Positions 16,248 through 25,208 of a stretch of 40,608 nt of DNA are shown here, piece after piece; within the stretch, counting starts at the first letter, position 1; every line of letters starts with the position of its first letter. The position numbers and the translations under genes were made by a program. The DNA is from Chitinilyticum aquatile DSM 21506 (lineage in GTDB: Bacteria > Pseudomonadota > Gammaproteobacteria > Burkholderiales > Chitinibacteraceae). The stretch covers positions 1 to 40,608 of the forward strand of contig NZ_AUMS01000020.1 of assembly GCF_000430805.1 (NCBI RefSeq). Reading direction: 5' to 3'. Below the pieces are notes generated by a model. It was not told the DNA's origin and did not search any database. It saw only the letters and a list, made by a program, of their open reading frames with translations.

Positions 16248-16649
16248 ACTGCGCTCATGGCATCGATACGATTGGCTTACGCCAAGCATACCTTATTGCA
16301 GAGATATGAACACAGCCACAGGACAGCATGCTGGCGTGGATGATGCACACTATCGCACTTAGCTATCCCCGAACTTCCTGAAATGAAGAAGGTACTGTTG
16401 GTGCACCACTAGGCACCCCCTCAGTTTGCAGGTGAGCTGAGCATCCTCCGGCCCTTCGCTACTCATAATGGAAATGTAGAAGCATATTGAGTACGCATGG
16501 CGCGGCGGCTCAATCAAACGGTGTTCGTTCAGGCATAGGTAACGTGACATGTTTGAAAATTTATAAAAAATGCGCGTAGCATGCAGTGATTCATATTCAA
16601 CCCATATGAATCTGTGCAGGTGCATATTTCTCGTTAGGCTCCATACCCA
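16248..16649. promoter_or_regulatory. Divergent intergenic region with a 9-bp inverted repeat
   Basis: No gene is seen in these 400 bp between the divergent RecQ-fusion gene and the gene at 16650. An inverted repeat GATTCATAT/ATATGAATC (16588-16596, 16604-16612) with a 7-bp spacer extends imperfectly to 14-bp arms. It is 37 bp upstream of the plus-strand start codon, the position of a repressor site. Confidence 0.5.
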
Positions 16650-17204
16650 ATGCATATACAACTTTCTACCGCGCAGATTGACGCCGCACTTCCGAAAATC
16701 GAAGCTGGCCTGAAGCAATATTTGTGGCTTCAGGCCAGGGTCAGCATTGACCCATTCTTTGAAGATGTTGAATTTCGGAGACGCTACAACCATTTCTATC
16801 GTGTGCGTCGCGGGCCTGCGTGGCAAAACACATTTTATAGCCTTATGGCCCAGGCCAAGCGCGAACAACTTCAATTTCAAGAGGTTCTAGATCTGCTACT
16901 AGAGGCAACTGGTCGATATGAAGCATCTTTCGCAAGCAAGCTCATTGCTACATTGCAGACCTCGAAGCCTGTTATAGATTCGGTCGTACTAAAAAACCTG
17001 GGGTTGCGTTTGCCTTCTCCGAACGTACTAGATCGTGGCCCAAAGATCTGCAAGCTTCATGCGGAGCTTGAACACATGTTTGCTTCATATCTTCAGACCA
17101 GCACCGGGAAGTACCTTGTTCAAGAATTTAACCGTGCCTATCCCAATACGGGAACGTCAGATGAGAAGAAGCTAGATCTTGTGCTTTGGCAAACAAGGAC
17201 CTAA
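16650..17204 (+). CDS. Hypothetical protein, 184 aa
   Basis: Family not recognised. The start is the ATG at 16650 (MHIQLSTAQIDAALPKIEAG). The sequence is a mixed helical protein with a basic aromatic region (RRRYNHFYRVRRGPAWQNTF, about residues 43-62) and ends in KKLDLVLWQTRT. No signal peptide, membrane segment or recognisable catalytic motif is present. It stands alone, between the divergent RecQ fusion and a long intergenic stretch, with a strong inverted repeat upstream that may be its operator. Confidence 0.6.
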   Translation: MHIQLSTAQIDAALPKIEAGLKQYLWLQARVSIDPFFEDVEFRRRYNHFYRVRRGPAWQNTFYSLMAQAKREQLQFQEVLDLLLEATGRYEASFASKLIATLQTSKPVIDSVVLKNLGLRLPSPNVLDRGPKICKLHAELEHMFASYLQTSTGKYLVQEFNRAYPNTGTSDEKKLDLVLWQTRT

Positions 17205-17593
17205 GTTGGTGTCCGAAATCATTGAACCACAACAACCTCGTGACACCGTCTGGGGGCGTACAATGCCCGACAGGAGGCCTTAATCGACGCTGAACTATTG
17301 CGCGTATCCTTTTGATTTGGATAGACCACCACCTGTGCCTACCCGTAGAAGTACAGTTCATGGAGTCCGTAATCCAGGCACAACTTGACCATTGATTTTC
17401 CGGTGACACGACCATGACGAATACCTGTGCTGGGCCAAAGCGCTGAACCAAGCCCTCAGATCTTAGCAATTAAGGAATGCAAAAGGCTTTAACACTCTAG
17501 CGAGCAACTTCACTGCAACGTCGAAACCGAAGGCACAACTGGATCGCTGGCTGGCCTTCCGAGCTTATGAGCACTGCCGCGTGTTGCTGCGGG
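17205..17593. other. About 390 bp without a recognisable gene
   Basis: Neither strand has a coding-like frame. The composition changes along the stretch, and short frames look like decayed mobile-element sequence, but I cannot name the source. Confidence 0.35.
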
Positions 17594-17935
17594 TCAAGCG
17601 CCTAACAGGCGGCGAGCGAGAGCCGATTGCGTGTCACGACGTCCGTCTGCAATCAGGTAAATAATGACCTGGTTACCTATGACACGGTAGACCACGCGAT
17701 AGGGTTTGAAGAAGGTCTGGCGGTATTCTTTAATCCCAAGGCCGACCAGTTCCTTTGGATAGCTGCCGCGTTCCGGAGATTTCGAGAGACTATCCACAAC
17801 GTCCATCAACTCATTCAATACATAGTTGGCGTTGCCCACACAGTCGAACTCGGAGATGTAGTCGTGGATGGCCTCCAAGTCCTGCTCCGCACCCTCAGTG
17901 AGCAGGACCTCAAACTTGGCGGATGTGTCTGCCAT
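17594..17935 (-). CDS. RelE/ParE-superfamily toxin
   Basis: 113 aa with the RelE/ParE fold pattern: FEVLLTEGAEQDLEAIHDYI at the N-terminus, SLSKSPERGSYPKELVGLG in the middle, and the C-terminal strands YRQTFFKPYRVVYRVIGNQV and IIYLIADGRRD. In the family the toxin either cleaves mRNA on the ribosome or poisons gyrase; the sequence alone does not decide which. The spaced C-terminal ADGRRD is the position of the functional Arg in many members. The start ATG overlaps the antitoxin stop (ATGA), so the two are translated together. Confidence 0.88.
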   Translation of the reverse strand: MADTSAKFEVLLTEGAEQDLEAIHDYISEFDCVGNANYVLNELMDVVDSLSKSPERGSYPKELVGLGIKEYRQTFFKPYRVVYRVIGNQVIIYLIADGRRDTQSALARRLLGA

Positions 17936-18210
17936 CAGACTGAGGCTCGCTTGGCTCGGAGGCGTGCAACGACGTCAGCCACAGGCTTGACCTTGCCTGC
18001 GACCACATCCTGATTACTCAACGCGAGAATTTTTAGCAAGGCCAGTGTTGCCTGCGTCTCTTCGAACGAAGCGACGTCCTGCAGCACAGCCTTAGCTTCA
18101 CCGTTTTGGGTGATGACCATCGGTTCGCGCTGCTCCGCGAGGTGAGTCAGAACCTCGGCTGCGTTGGCTTTGAGATAGCTGATCGGCTTGACTTGTGATG
18201 AGAAGCGCAT
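17935..18210 (-). CDS. Phd/YefM-type antitoxin
   Basis: 91 aa, MRFSSQVKPISYLKANAAEV followed by PMVITQNGEAKAVLQDVASF, the classic Phd/YefM signature. The N-terminal part dimerises and binds DNA; the C-terminal part wraps the toxin. The start is the ATG at 18210; the longer open frame to 18267 crosses the operator. It precedes the toxin gene, the usual order, and overlaps it by the ATGA tetranucleotide. Confidence 0.88.
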   Translation of the reverse strand: MRFSSQVKPISYLKANAAEVLTHLAEQREPMVITQNGEAKAVLQDVASFEETQATLALLKILALSNQDVVAGKVKPVADVVARLRAKRASV

Positions 18211-18232
18211 GGCGGTGCTCCAGTCTCGAGTA

Positions 18233-18248
18233 AGACTTAATATAGTCT
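18233..18248. promoter_or_regulatory. Putative antitoxin operator
   Basis: Inverted repeat AGACTTAATATAGTCT, with AGACT/AGTCT arms, 23 bp upstream of the antitoxin start. It is AT-rich in the centre and probably overlaps the promoter. Autorepression by the toxin-antitoxin complex is inferred. Confidence 0.55.
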
Positions 18249-18414
18249 TTTTATGGTCTTGAGACAAGGTATGGAGAAGGCTTAAGGAGAATTCGCCATC
18301 GCATTAGTACGCACAGCGTTCAAACTACTGTTGCGCGTTGGTGTTTAAAGCTGGACATTATCTAGTCACGATTGATTATGGGTGATAATCGGTTTTGGTA
18401 TGCAATTTTATGGT

Positions 18415-18435
18415 GTCCCGTCATTAAGACGGGAC
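18415..18435 (-). terminator. Probable terminator of the UDG-like gene
   Basis: An 8-bp perfect stem GTCCCGTC/GACGGGAC with a 5-nt loop, 11 bp after the stop at 18447. The minus-strand tail is only moderately T-rich, so efficiency is uncertain. Confidence 0.5.
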
Positions 18436-18446
18436 CATCAACATGA

Positions 18447-19730
18447 TTATGGAGTGGCTAGCTTAAACGATGCAAGGAATTGAGCAAGGCCATTAAAACT
18501 TCGTAGTTCTATCTGCCATCCATACGCAGTTTCAGTTTCACCCTTGTGCTTTTTCTTTGGAAAACCCGTCATGTTTGAGTGATAACGGTAATCATCACTG
18601 ATGCTTTCAATTCCGTCAAATTTGCTAAGTTCTGATTTTTCAAATGCTGGATGAACCATGGCCTTGATATTATTTATGCTTGAATTAGTTCTGATCAGAT
18701 AAATTATCTGGCCTGCAGGTGACGAAAATTCAACAATCTTTTTGGTCATCTTTTTAAGAGTATAGCCATATTTTATAGCTTCACTGATCATGAGTGCATC
18801 GTGTTCCTGCTCGATGCCATGGATAGATGTACCGATAGCGGGAGAAGGCATGGCTGCATCTATTGCAGGCTGTTGTGTTGGAAAAAAAGGAGCTCTGGAG
18901 GAGACTGGTGAAGGGGTTTGTTCTTTTTCCGCGAGCGCCAAACGAGCATGTAATTCATCTGTAGAATGTTTCATCTGAGAATATGCTGCATCAAGCCAGT
19001 CACAACGATGAATAACTGGGTTCCCTGCTGCTAAATCAGACCGCTTGATTTCCCGCAGATAGTAGCGGGTCGTACTACCACCAGCGCTGGATGGATGACA
19101 GAAAGCTCCTAAAACTTGTTTCTGCTGGAGCATCCCTTCGTTTACGCACCATTCCAACGCGGCTTGTGGACATGGGCCAAGTCCTACAAACATAGCTTCC
19201 TTCGGCATCTCGCAAACCGAAGGAACAAAGCAATCAAGAAAGCACTCCGAGAGTAATGGCGAACCCAATATTTCATTGAAGCTTCCAGCGAACATTTTCC
19301 CTGCTTTGAAGGTGACATGCGGAATTACCGATGTAGAATCTAGTAAGTGCGCATTTACACCCCACAGCGTTTCAACATCGTTGATGCCGAGTAAACGGTC
19401 GAATCTAAAGTGACGCAACAGTTTCAACAAATTTGGCCGCATTACGGAACCACCAAAGGCTGCCGCCATTTTGATCTCTCTCAGAATTTCGTCTTCTGAG
19501 CGATTCTGCTGGATTAATTGTTGTGCCTTCGAATAGGCGAGAGATAGTTGATTATTTCCCGGTGTTATACCAACGATAACTAACTGGGCGTATTGGTTGA
19601 CGTATTCGAAAGGGATATAGCGCAGCTCATAGTCGCGATCTCTGCCTAAAGTAAAGTAAGGATGATCAATGCCTCCTTCGCCGAGAAGCTTCAATTGGCC
19701 AGCGAAATATCCGAATTGATTGCGTTCCAT
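18447..19730 (-). CDS. Protein with uracil-DNA-glycosylase-like motifs, next to Zorya
   Basis: 427 aa. The N-terminal 230 residues show LVIVGITPGNNQLSLA (about 50-65), resembling the GxxPG motif 1 of the uracil-DNA glycosylase superfamily. GAFCHPSSAGGSTTRYYLRE (about 218-237) resembles the HPS motif 2. Between them are helices and MFVGLGPCPQAALEW. The middle is Pro/Ser-rich, a likely linker. The C-terminal 115 residues (KKIVEFSSPAGQIIYLIRTN, then AMVHPAFEKSEL) form a separate domain of strands. Base-excision activity is not proven; the fold may serve another nucleic-acid role. Its position before the WGR and Zorya genes suggests a defence role, which is inference. The start is the ATG at 19730. 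Confidence 0.6.
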   Translation of the reverse strand: MERNQFGYFAGQLKLLGEGGIDHPYFTLGRDRDYELRYIPFEYVNQYAQLVIVGITPGNNQLSLAYSKAQQLIQQNRSEDEILREIKMAAAFGGSVMRPNLLKLLRHFRFDRLLGINDVETLWGVNAHLLDSTSVIPHVTFKAGKMFAGSFNEILGSPLLSECFLDCFVPSVCEMPKEAMFVGLGPCPQAALEWCVNEGMLQQKQVLGAFCHPSSAGGSTTRYYLREIKRSDLAAGNPVIHRCDWLDAAYSQMKHSTDELHARLALAEKEQTPSPVSSRAPFFPTQQPAIDAAMPSPAIGTSIHGIEQEHDALMISEAIKYGYTLKKMTKKIVEFSSPAGQIIYLIRTNSSINNIKAMVHPAFEKSELSKFDGIESISDDYRYHSNMTGFPKKKHKGETETAYGWQIELRSFNGLAQFLASFKLATP

Positions 19731-19812
19731 AGCTAGATTCCCTATGTCATTCCAGTGGGGCGCAGAGAATAGCTGATGATTTGTGGCGGAGGAAGATGTG
19801 CCTGCGTACGGA

Positions 19813-20022
19813 TTACGTCGTTGTTAGCGCGTATCCGCGGCGCATGCGTTGCATGCAGTACTTCTCAGCCAGAGATGTCGCTTCATGCTGTGACAGAACA
19901 GCTTGTCGAAGTTCGCCATGAATCCTGTTGTGGCGTCCCCCCCAGCGCCTCACAACGATCAGATCGAAGAGGTCTTGGGCAATCTCGATGCTGTACCACC
20001 GGTTTTCAGTTTCAAAGTACAT
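19813..20022 (-). CDS. Single-domain WGR protein
   Basis: 69 aa. RWYSIEIAQDLFDLIVVRRW, then GGRHNRIHGELRQAVLSQHE and a basic C-terminus with RMRRGY match the WGR domain: strand, aromatic-Gly-Arg core (here WGGR), then a helix and a basic RRxGY end. WGR domains bind nucleic acid, as in PARP1, and occur in bacterial defence proteins. The ribosome-binding site AGGAGGT lies 6-12 nt before the ATG at 20022, an excellent signal for so small a gene. It is on the same strand as the UDG-like gene, 82 bp upstream of it, so the two may be co-transcribed. Confidence 0.7.
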   Translation of the reverse strand: MYFETENRWYSIEIAQDLFDLIVVRRWGGRHNRIHGELRQAVLSQHEATSLAEKYCMQRMRRGYALTTT

Positions 20023-20523
20023 GCAGACCTCCTCATAGCTGGAACAGGGTTGTTTGTGGCATAGGGGTACTAATTCCGATCAGATACCATGAGTGACGCA
20101 CTTCCTTACTATTCAAACCCTTACGAATTGATCGGTTTGATGACCCCAACATGTTGCATGTCTGACAAAATATGCTTGCCTAGATACGGTCCAGAGGATC
20201 AAAATGATGATGTTAAAGCATTGATATGATGGTGCTGAGCGTGTGCCGAATGCCCTGACTTATTGAAGCGAACCGGCAAGTAGAGACCCCAGGTAATGTT
20301 AACATCCGTAAATTGCTATGCGAGTAAGCCTAAAAATCACGTACGAAAATCTGGCTCTTTCAACCAAATTTAGATTGAAACTGCTTCTTGGATGAGCATT
20401 AAAAAAATATGCATCCTTACACTCATCCATGACAAGGTTATTTATAGGCCTATCGCTTTACGACAATTTGCCAGATTCAAACCTGACTGAATTCTGTAAT
20501 TGTAATTGAATTTTGGAGTTCTT
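20023..20523. promoter_or_regulatory. Divergent 500-bp region upstream of Zorya
   Basis: No gene is seen. It must carry the zorya promoter (plus strand) and that of the WGR/UDG-like pair (minus strand). An 8-bp perfect inverted repeat TGGATGAG/CTCATCCA (20389-20396 and 20422-20429) encloses an AT-rich stretch about 100 bp before zorA and could be a regulator site. I see no unambiguous -10/-35 pair. Confidence 0.4.
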
Positions 20524-22731
20524 GTGGAAAAGAATATTGATTTCCTTTTCGTGTCGATCCCCGCGCACGTTGTCCCCTATGTACAATTGGCTGTGCCTCT
20601 TCTGGTGTGCATACTACTCGTTTGCTTTTTGCTGAGATACTTGAAGGAATATCGTTTCCCTGCAAAAAAGATGCAGAGGATGCTTGCCGAATTGACCATC
20701 GAAATCAACAAGGTTTCTGCTTTGCCATCGGGTGCACGCAAGAGCGAGTTAGCCAAGATTTTCTCGACTACTTCCCTTCAGCATACGTGGAGTGAATATC
20801 AGGAAACGCTTCACGATCAGATGCAAGATGTAGAGGGTGAATATCGTGTTATACGCACCCGTTCAACGGTGCCCGCATCATTCTATTTTGCAGAAAGCAA
20901 CATCATTGATACGCCACTGCGTACGGAATATTTCAAGCATCTGCCAGGTATCTTAACGGGCATTGGTATTGTTGGTACTTTTCTTGGTTTGTTGGTAGGG
21001 CTTTCCGCATTTGATCCAACTGACCCAACGAAAATCCAGGGGAGCGTTACATTGCTTCTCGGCGGTGTCAGGGATGCATTTCTGGCGTCATTCCTTGCCA
21101 TTGCAATGGCAATGTATGTAACAAACTCCGAAAAGAAAAATCTTCGGATTTGTTATGCAAAACTCGAAGAGCTTACAGAAGCTATTGACCATCTATTCGA
21201 CTCAGGAGTCGGCGAGGAATATCTGGCTTCTCTGGTCCGCAGCAGTGAGGAAAGCGCAAAACAAGCAAAAATGCTCAAAGACAGCCTGGTGACTGATCTC
21301 CGAGAGATGCTCCAGAACATTGTTGATAGTCAAGTACGAGAAAACATGCGGCTTGCTGATTCACTTGGCTCGGTCTATCGTGAATCCGGTCAAAACATGG
21401 CGGCAACGATCAGCCAAAGTATTGAGCACAGCTTCAAAGATCCTCTCACCAAAATCGCTGACTCAGTACAAGCTGCCAGCGGTGATCAAAGCGAACGTGT
21501 GCATAGCCTGTTGCAGGATGTGCTCGTTACGTTCATGCAGAAACTCGAATCAACCTTTGGTCAGCAATTCAGTGGAATGCAGGGGATGATGCAGCAAAGC
21601 GTGCAGTCGATGCAGCAGATGCAGCAATCATTCAACGGACTGATTGATCAAATGCAGAATGCTAGCACAGAGGGAAGTCGCCAAGTGCGCGAGGAACTCG
21701 CCAAGACCTTGGCAGATATGCAAAGCAGTCAGAGTGTCATGCAAGCCAGCATGAATGAAATGATTGCTAGTTTGCAAAAGGCTGTAAGCGGGATAGGTGA
21801 ACAAGGCGCGAGTGCCGGTGCAGAAATGGCAGAACAAATGCGCAAATTATTCGCGGAAAACGAAACAAGGCAGCAACAAATGGCGGAACAATTCCATCAA
21901 TTTGTTGATGGGTTGAAGAGTTCGGTTGGATCTGCACACCAAGAAACCATGACCAAAATGGCCGCCACAGTGGACACGCTGGGTTCTCAGTTACAAGGAG
22001 TCATGCAGACCTTGGAGCAGAGCCGTGATGGTATGGACCAAACAGCACATGCTGCCCAAGAACAGTTGCGCAATGAAAGCATCGCCATGTTGGAGAGCTT
22101 TGGTCAGCGAATTGATGGCTTGCTTGCTGCGATGGATACGCAGCATAGCCAAAGTCAGACAACGATCGAGCAGTTGGCACAAGCCACGGCAAGTAGCCTC
22201 GAAGGCATGAAGGCTGGTGCTGACAAGATGCGTACCGCGGCGGAAGTATTTGGCGCTGCAGCCTCTGCTGCGCAGCGGATGAGTGAAGCAAGTGGTGCCG
22301 CAGCTGACAAGATGCAACAAGGTGCTCAAGGCGTGAGTTCAGCCATTCAAGGCCTCAGCGAGCAGATTGCTGAATATCGGAATCAGCGCGAAGCCGTACA
22401 AAAGATGATGGCCACCTTGGAAACCGTAATCGCACAGAGTCGTCTTGATGCGCAATCGCGCAACCAAATGCAGGCTGAACTGCAGACCATTTTTGAAAGC
22501 ATGCAGCGGGTAAACAGAGAGTCTTCGGAATTCCTTGATAAGGCCGAAGGTATCCTGAGCAAGAGCTTCAATACATTCGGTGATGGAGTAGTGAAGAGTC
22601 TGAATCAATCTCTTGGAAGCATGGACGCCGAGCTGGATAAAGCCGTAAAAGCGCTTGCGGGTGGAGTAGAAGAATTGAACGACAGTGTCGAATCCATCGC
22701 GGAAGTGCTGGGCAAGCGCCTGGTCAAGTGA
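20524..22731 (+). CDS. zorA: Zorya type I ZorA, MotA/ExbB-like motor protein with long tail
   Basis: 735 aa from the GTG at 20524, chosen because GGAG lies 5 nt upstream; a TTG at 20506 is in frame but has no site. Membrane segments are at about residues 18-41 (VPYVQLAVPLLVCILLVCFL), 141-163 (GILTGIGIVGTFLGLLVGLS) and 182-202 (VRDAFLASFLAIAMAMYVTN), the MotA/TolQ/ExbB fold. Residues 210-735 are a Gln/Met/Ser-rich helical tail that projects into the cytoplasm in known ZorA. In the family a ZorA pentamer surrounds a ZorB dimer to form an ion-driven motor needed for phage defence. Length is normal. It is first in a four-gene operon. Confidence 0.95.
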   Translation: MEKNIDFLFVSIPAHVVPYVQLAVPLLVCILLVCFLLRYLKEYRFPAKKMQRMLAELTIEINKVSALPSGARKSELAKIFSTTSLQHTWSEYQETLHDQMQDVEGEYRVIRTRSTVPASFYFAESNIIDTPLRTEYFKHLPGILTGIGIVGTFLGLLVGLSAFDPTDPTKIQGSVTLLLGGVRDAFLASFLAIAMAMYVTNSEKKNLRICYAKLEELTEAIDHLFDSGVGEEYLASLVRSSEESAKQAKMLKDSLVTDLREMLQNIVDSQVRENMRLADSLGSVYRESGQNMAATISQSIEHSFKDPLTKIADSVQAASGDQSERVHSLLQDVLVTFMQKLESTFGQQFSGMQGMMQQSVQSMQQMQQSFNGLIDQMQNASTEGSRQVREELAKTLADMQSSQSVMQASMNEMIASLQKAVSGIGEQGASAGAEMAEQMRKLFAENETRQQQMAEQFHQFVDGLKSSVGSAHQETMTKMAATVDTLGSQLQGVMQTLEQSRDGMDQTAHAAQEQLRNESIAMLESFGQRIDGLLAAMDTQHSQSQTTIEQLAQATASSLEGMKAGADKMRTAAEVFGAAASAAQRMSEASGAAADKMQQGAQGVSSAIQGLSEQIAEYRNQREAVQKMMATLETVIAQSRLDAQSRNQMQAELQTIFESMQRVNRESSEFLDKAEGILSKSFNTFGDGVVKSLNQSLGSMDAELDKAVKALAGGVEELNDSVESIAEVLGKRLVK

Positions 22732-22744
22732 TAAGGAGTAAGTC

Positions 22745-23473
22745 ATGCTTGGACTCCCTCCCAAAAAGCCGCGCAACAAAGATGAAGGCGAAAAACCGTT
22801 TTGGATCTCATACGCTGATCTGATGACTGCATTGATGGTCTTGTTTCTGGTGGTGATGGTGGCATCGCTGCTGATGGTTACACAACAAATTGCAATTGAA
22901 ACCAAAGGTGAGAAGGATCGGGCTGCAGAAATTAAAAACTTGTGCGCTGATTTGAAGCTCAAGGCGGCACAACAAAATCGAAATATAAATGTTAACTGCC
23001 AGGAAAATCGCATCAACTTTGGCGAAGCCGGCCGTTTTGGATACGACGACTATCGACTCGGACCTGAAGGTGTTGCCGCATTGCGTGATATTGTTCCATT
23101 GGTATTGGAGGCAGCCGAGAGTCCGGAAGGGAAAAAGTGGTTTAAACAAATTTTGATTGAAGGCTTTACTGATACCGATGGCTCCTACCTCTATAACCTA
23201 CATTTGAGCCTGCAACGCTCTGAATGGGTGATGTGCAGCCTTCTGGATGAGCGAAGAGTGCAGGAGATGAATCTGGACGCTAGGCAGCAGAAACTTGTTC
23301 GTGATCTTTTCTTGGCGGGTGGCGTTTCATTCAATAATGCCAAGGAGAGTAAAGAAGCAAGTCGCCGTGTTGAACTCCGCATGCAATTTTACGGCTTGAA
23401 AGAACAAACCGGTAAGGGGGAAGGGCAGCCAGAGTTCAAGATTACCAAGCCCGAGCTATGCAAGTTGAATTGA
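22745..23473 (+). CDS. zorB: Zorya ZorB, MotB-like stator with OmpA-type peptidoglycan-binding domain
   Basis: 242 aa, ATG 22745 with AAGGAG about 6 nt upstream. One membrane segment (about residues 22-45) contains YADLMTALMVL, whose Asp25 is the ion-carrying residue of MotB-like proteins. After a charged periplasmic linker come IRFGEAGRFGYD-like and ILIEGFTDTDGSYLYNLHLS, the OmpA/MotB C-terminal fold that binds peptidoglycan. ZorB anchors ZorA in the envelope and is thought to sense cell-wall perturbation during phage DNA injection. It follows zorA by 13 bp. Confidence 0.94.
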   Translation: MLGLPPKKPRNKDEGEKPFWISYADLMTALMVLFLVVMVASLLMVTQQIAIETKGEKDRAAEIKNLCADLKLKAAQQNRNINVNCQENRINFGEAGRFGYDDYRLGPEGVAALRDIVPLVLEAAESPEGKKWFKQILIEGFTDTDGSYLYNLHLSLQRSEWVMCSLLDERRVQEMNLDARQQKLVRDLFLAGGVSFNNAKESKEASRRVELRMQFYGLKEQTGKGEGQPEFKITKPELCKLN

Positions 23474-23480
23474 GCATGCC

Positions 23481-25208
23481 ATGAGTCATTCATTACGCAA
23501 CCTTGAAGAAAAGCTGGCTTCTATCTTGATCAGGCATGGGTTTTCTACACAGCGCGATATATCGCCATTGAGAAAATTCACTGGGCTGGAACAGGCTAGC
23601 CATGATGTCAATCAACGTTTTGATTTTGGCGCACCTCCCATTCCTCCATTAGATCAAAGGCGTGCAGCAATTCGCAAGCTGATTGCAGGCGAATCGATGA
23701 GTATGCGCGACTGGCGCCTGATCAGCTACGGCCTGACTGACGCAGTGATCGATGGAAAATGTATATTGCAACGTACTGACCTATTTGAAAAGGTCAGAGT
23801 TCACTACGTTGACGAGATAAGAAAAGCCGATTTACGCCGGAAAACATGGTTTGGACTGGTTGCATCCTATTTTGGATTCTGCGATGAACGGCGTAAAGAC
23901 AACCCAGCATGGATCGCTCTTCGTGGATTGATATTTTCCGGCTTCAAACAGATCGAGTCATCGCAAACCATCGCCAAGAAATGGATTTCGATTGTCAAAC
24001 GTCATGTGTCAGTTTTTTCTGACACCCCATCATTACATTTGGCCAAAAGAATATTGGATGGTGACTTATCTGAACTATCAGAACTCAAAGCCACACTGCA
24101 AATACCAGAAAGTAGCTGGCTCTGGTCTTCTCTATTTGATGACATGGCTAGCAGTCTTGAAAGAATGGGGGATTCTGAATTCTATGGTCGGATCGATAAG
24201 CTAATCGGACTTATTGATATTTTTGTATTGCACGGAGATCTTATTCTTTCTGTGATCCTTGCACGTTATTCAGTCAGTGATTCTCACGACACGATTCACT
24301 ACAAACTAAAAGACATTGCCCTTGAGCGATGGGGTAGTCCACAGATTGGACTTAGAAAGAACTTGTGGCTACAGCATGTAAATGAAGATGTGCTCAAGAT
24401 GGTTTTACGCTGGTTTGCCAAAGATGATCTTGAACATTTCTTCAAGCTGCTTCAAGGTGAAGACGGTGTAGATCAACGCCGACTCAATTATTGGCTACGA
24501 TTTGTGAATCAAATGGCGTTCACTAGACTCGTACTTGGTGACGATGCATTCTATGATAAAAGTGCTGATTTCATAGAATTCAGAGAGAAGAACAAAGGTC
24601 GGTTCGCAAAACTGCGAGGTGGAAGACCATATGACAATGCATTCATGATGCGAATAGCAGACTATGTTTTTGTTGAATTCTCTGGAACCGGCAATGCATG
24701 TTACGTTTATCATCATGACACGTTGCCATATCGTATTGAATCTGCGTATCTTCATTTAAACGATGATTTGAAGAAACTGATGCCGCTTGGCGTTGTAGGG
24801 ATAAAGCAAAACAAATTTAATCACATGTCAGGCTGGGAAGATAAAGCGGATCAGCTCTTATTGAAGCTTGGAATTAGTGCAGATCCGCATTCTAGCGCCC
24901 CAAGGCCGACCGGTAGTTCAAGCCAGTCAATCAAGAGAACAGGGCATGATCGGAATAATTCATTACCATCAATGGCTGGTCGTGGCTCAACGAATCCTCG
25001 AGATGCAGAGCATCAGCGGCGAGTAGACGATGTTATTCGCGCTGCGCGCAATGAGCTAAAAAACAAGAATTGCAATCTGCCCGAAGTCGATAACCGCAGT
25101 AAAGATGGAGTATTTTGGTTTATCACGAATTCCCGGATAGCTTCAGTGGATGGAAAGCTGATAGGGTGGGGCTTTAAATATGCGGCACGTGGCTATTGGA
25201 TTAAATGA
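23481..25208 (+). CDS. zorC: Zorya type I ZorC (EH-signature protein) with C-terminal domain
   Basis: 575 aa, ATG 23481, 7 bp after zorB. The main part is the helical EH_Signature region of ZorC (for example DDLEHFFKLLQGEDGVDQRR near residue 315 and NYWLRFVNQMAFTRLVLGDD). ZorC binds DNA and works with ZorD. After a Ser/Arg-rich linker (about residues 470-510) there is a compact C-terminal domain ending RSKDGVFWFITNSRIAS and GWGFKYAARGYWIK. The same pattern ends the exonuclease encoded at 30487-31362. Base composition is more AT-rich than in flanking genes. The stop overlaps the zorD start (ATGA). Confidence 0.9.
   Translation: MSHSLRNLEEKLASILIRHGFSTQRDISPLRKFTGLEQASHDVNQRFDFGAPPIPPLDQRRAAIRKLIAGESMSMRDWRLISYGLTDAVIDGKCILQRTDLFEKVRVHYVDEIRKADLRRKTWFGLVASYFGFCDERRKDNPAWIALRGLIFSGFKQIESSQTIAKKWISIVKRHVSVFSDTPSLHLAKRILDGDLSELSELKATLQIPESSWLWSSLFDDMASSLERMGDSEFYGRIDKLIGLIDIFVLHGDLILSVILARYSVSDSHDTIHYKLKDIALERWGSPQIGLRKNLWLQHVNEDVLKMVLRWFAKDDLEHFFKLLQGEDGVDQRRLNYWLRFVNQMAFTRLVLGDDAFYDKSADFIEFREKNKGRFAKLRGGRPYDNAFMMRIADYVFVEFSGTGNACYVYHHDTLPYRIESAYLHLNDDLKKLMPLGVVGIKQNKFNHMSGWEDKADQLLLKLGISADPHSSAPRPTGSSSQSIKRTGHDRNNSLPSMAGRGSTNPRDAEHQRRVDDVIRAARNELKNKNCNLPEVDNRSKDGVFWFITNSRIASVDGKLIGWGFKYAARGYWIK

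Noticed and set aside
16359..16880. 173-aa minus-strand reading frame
   Set aside because: It overlaps the better-supported plus-strand gene at 16650 and has no family resemblance.
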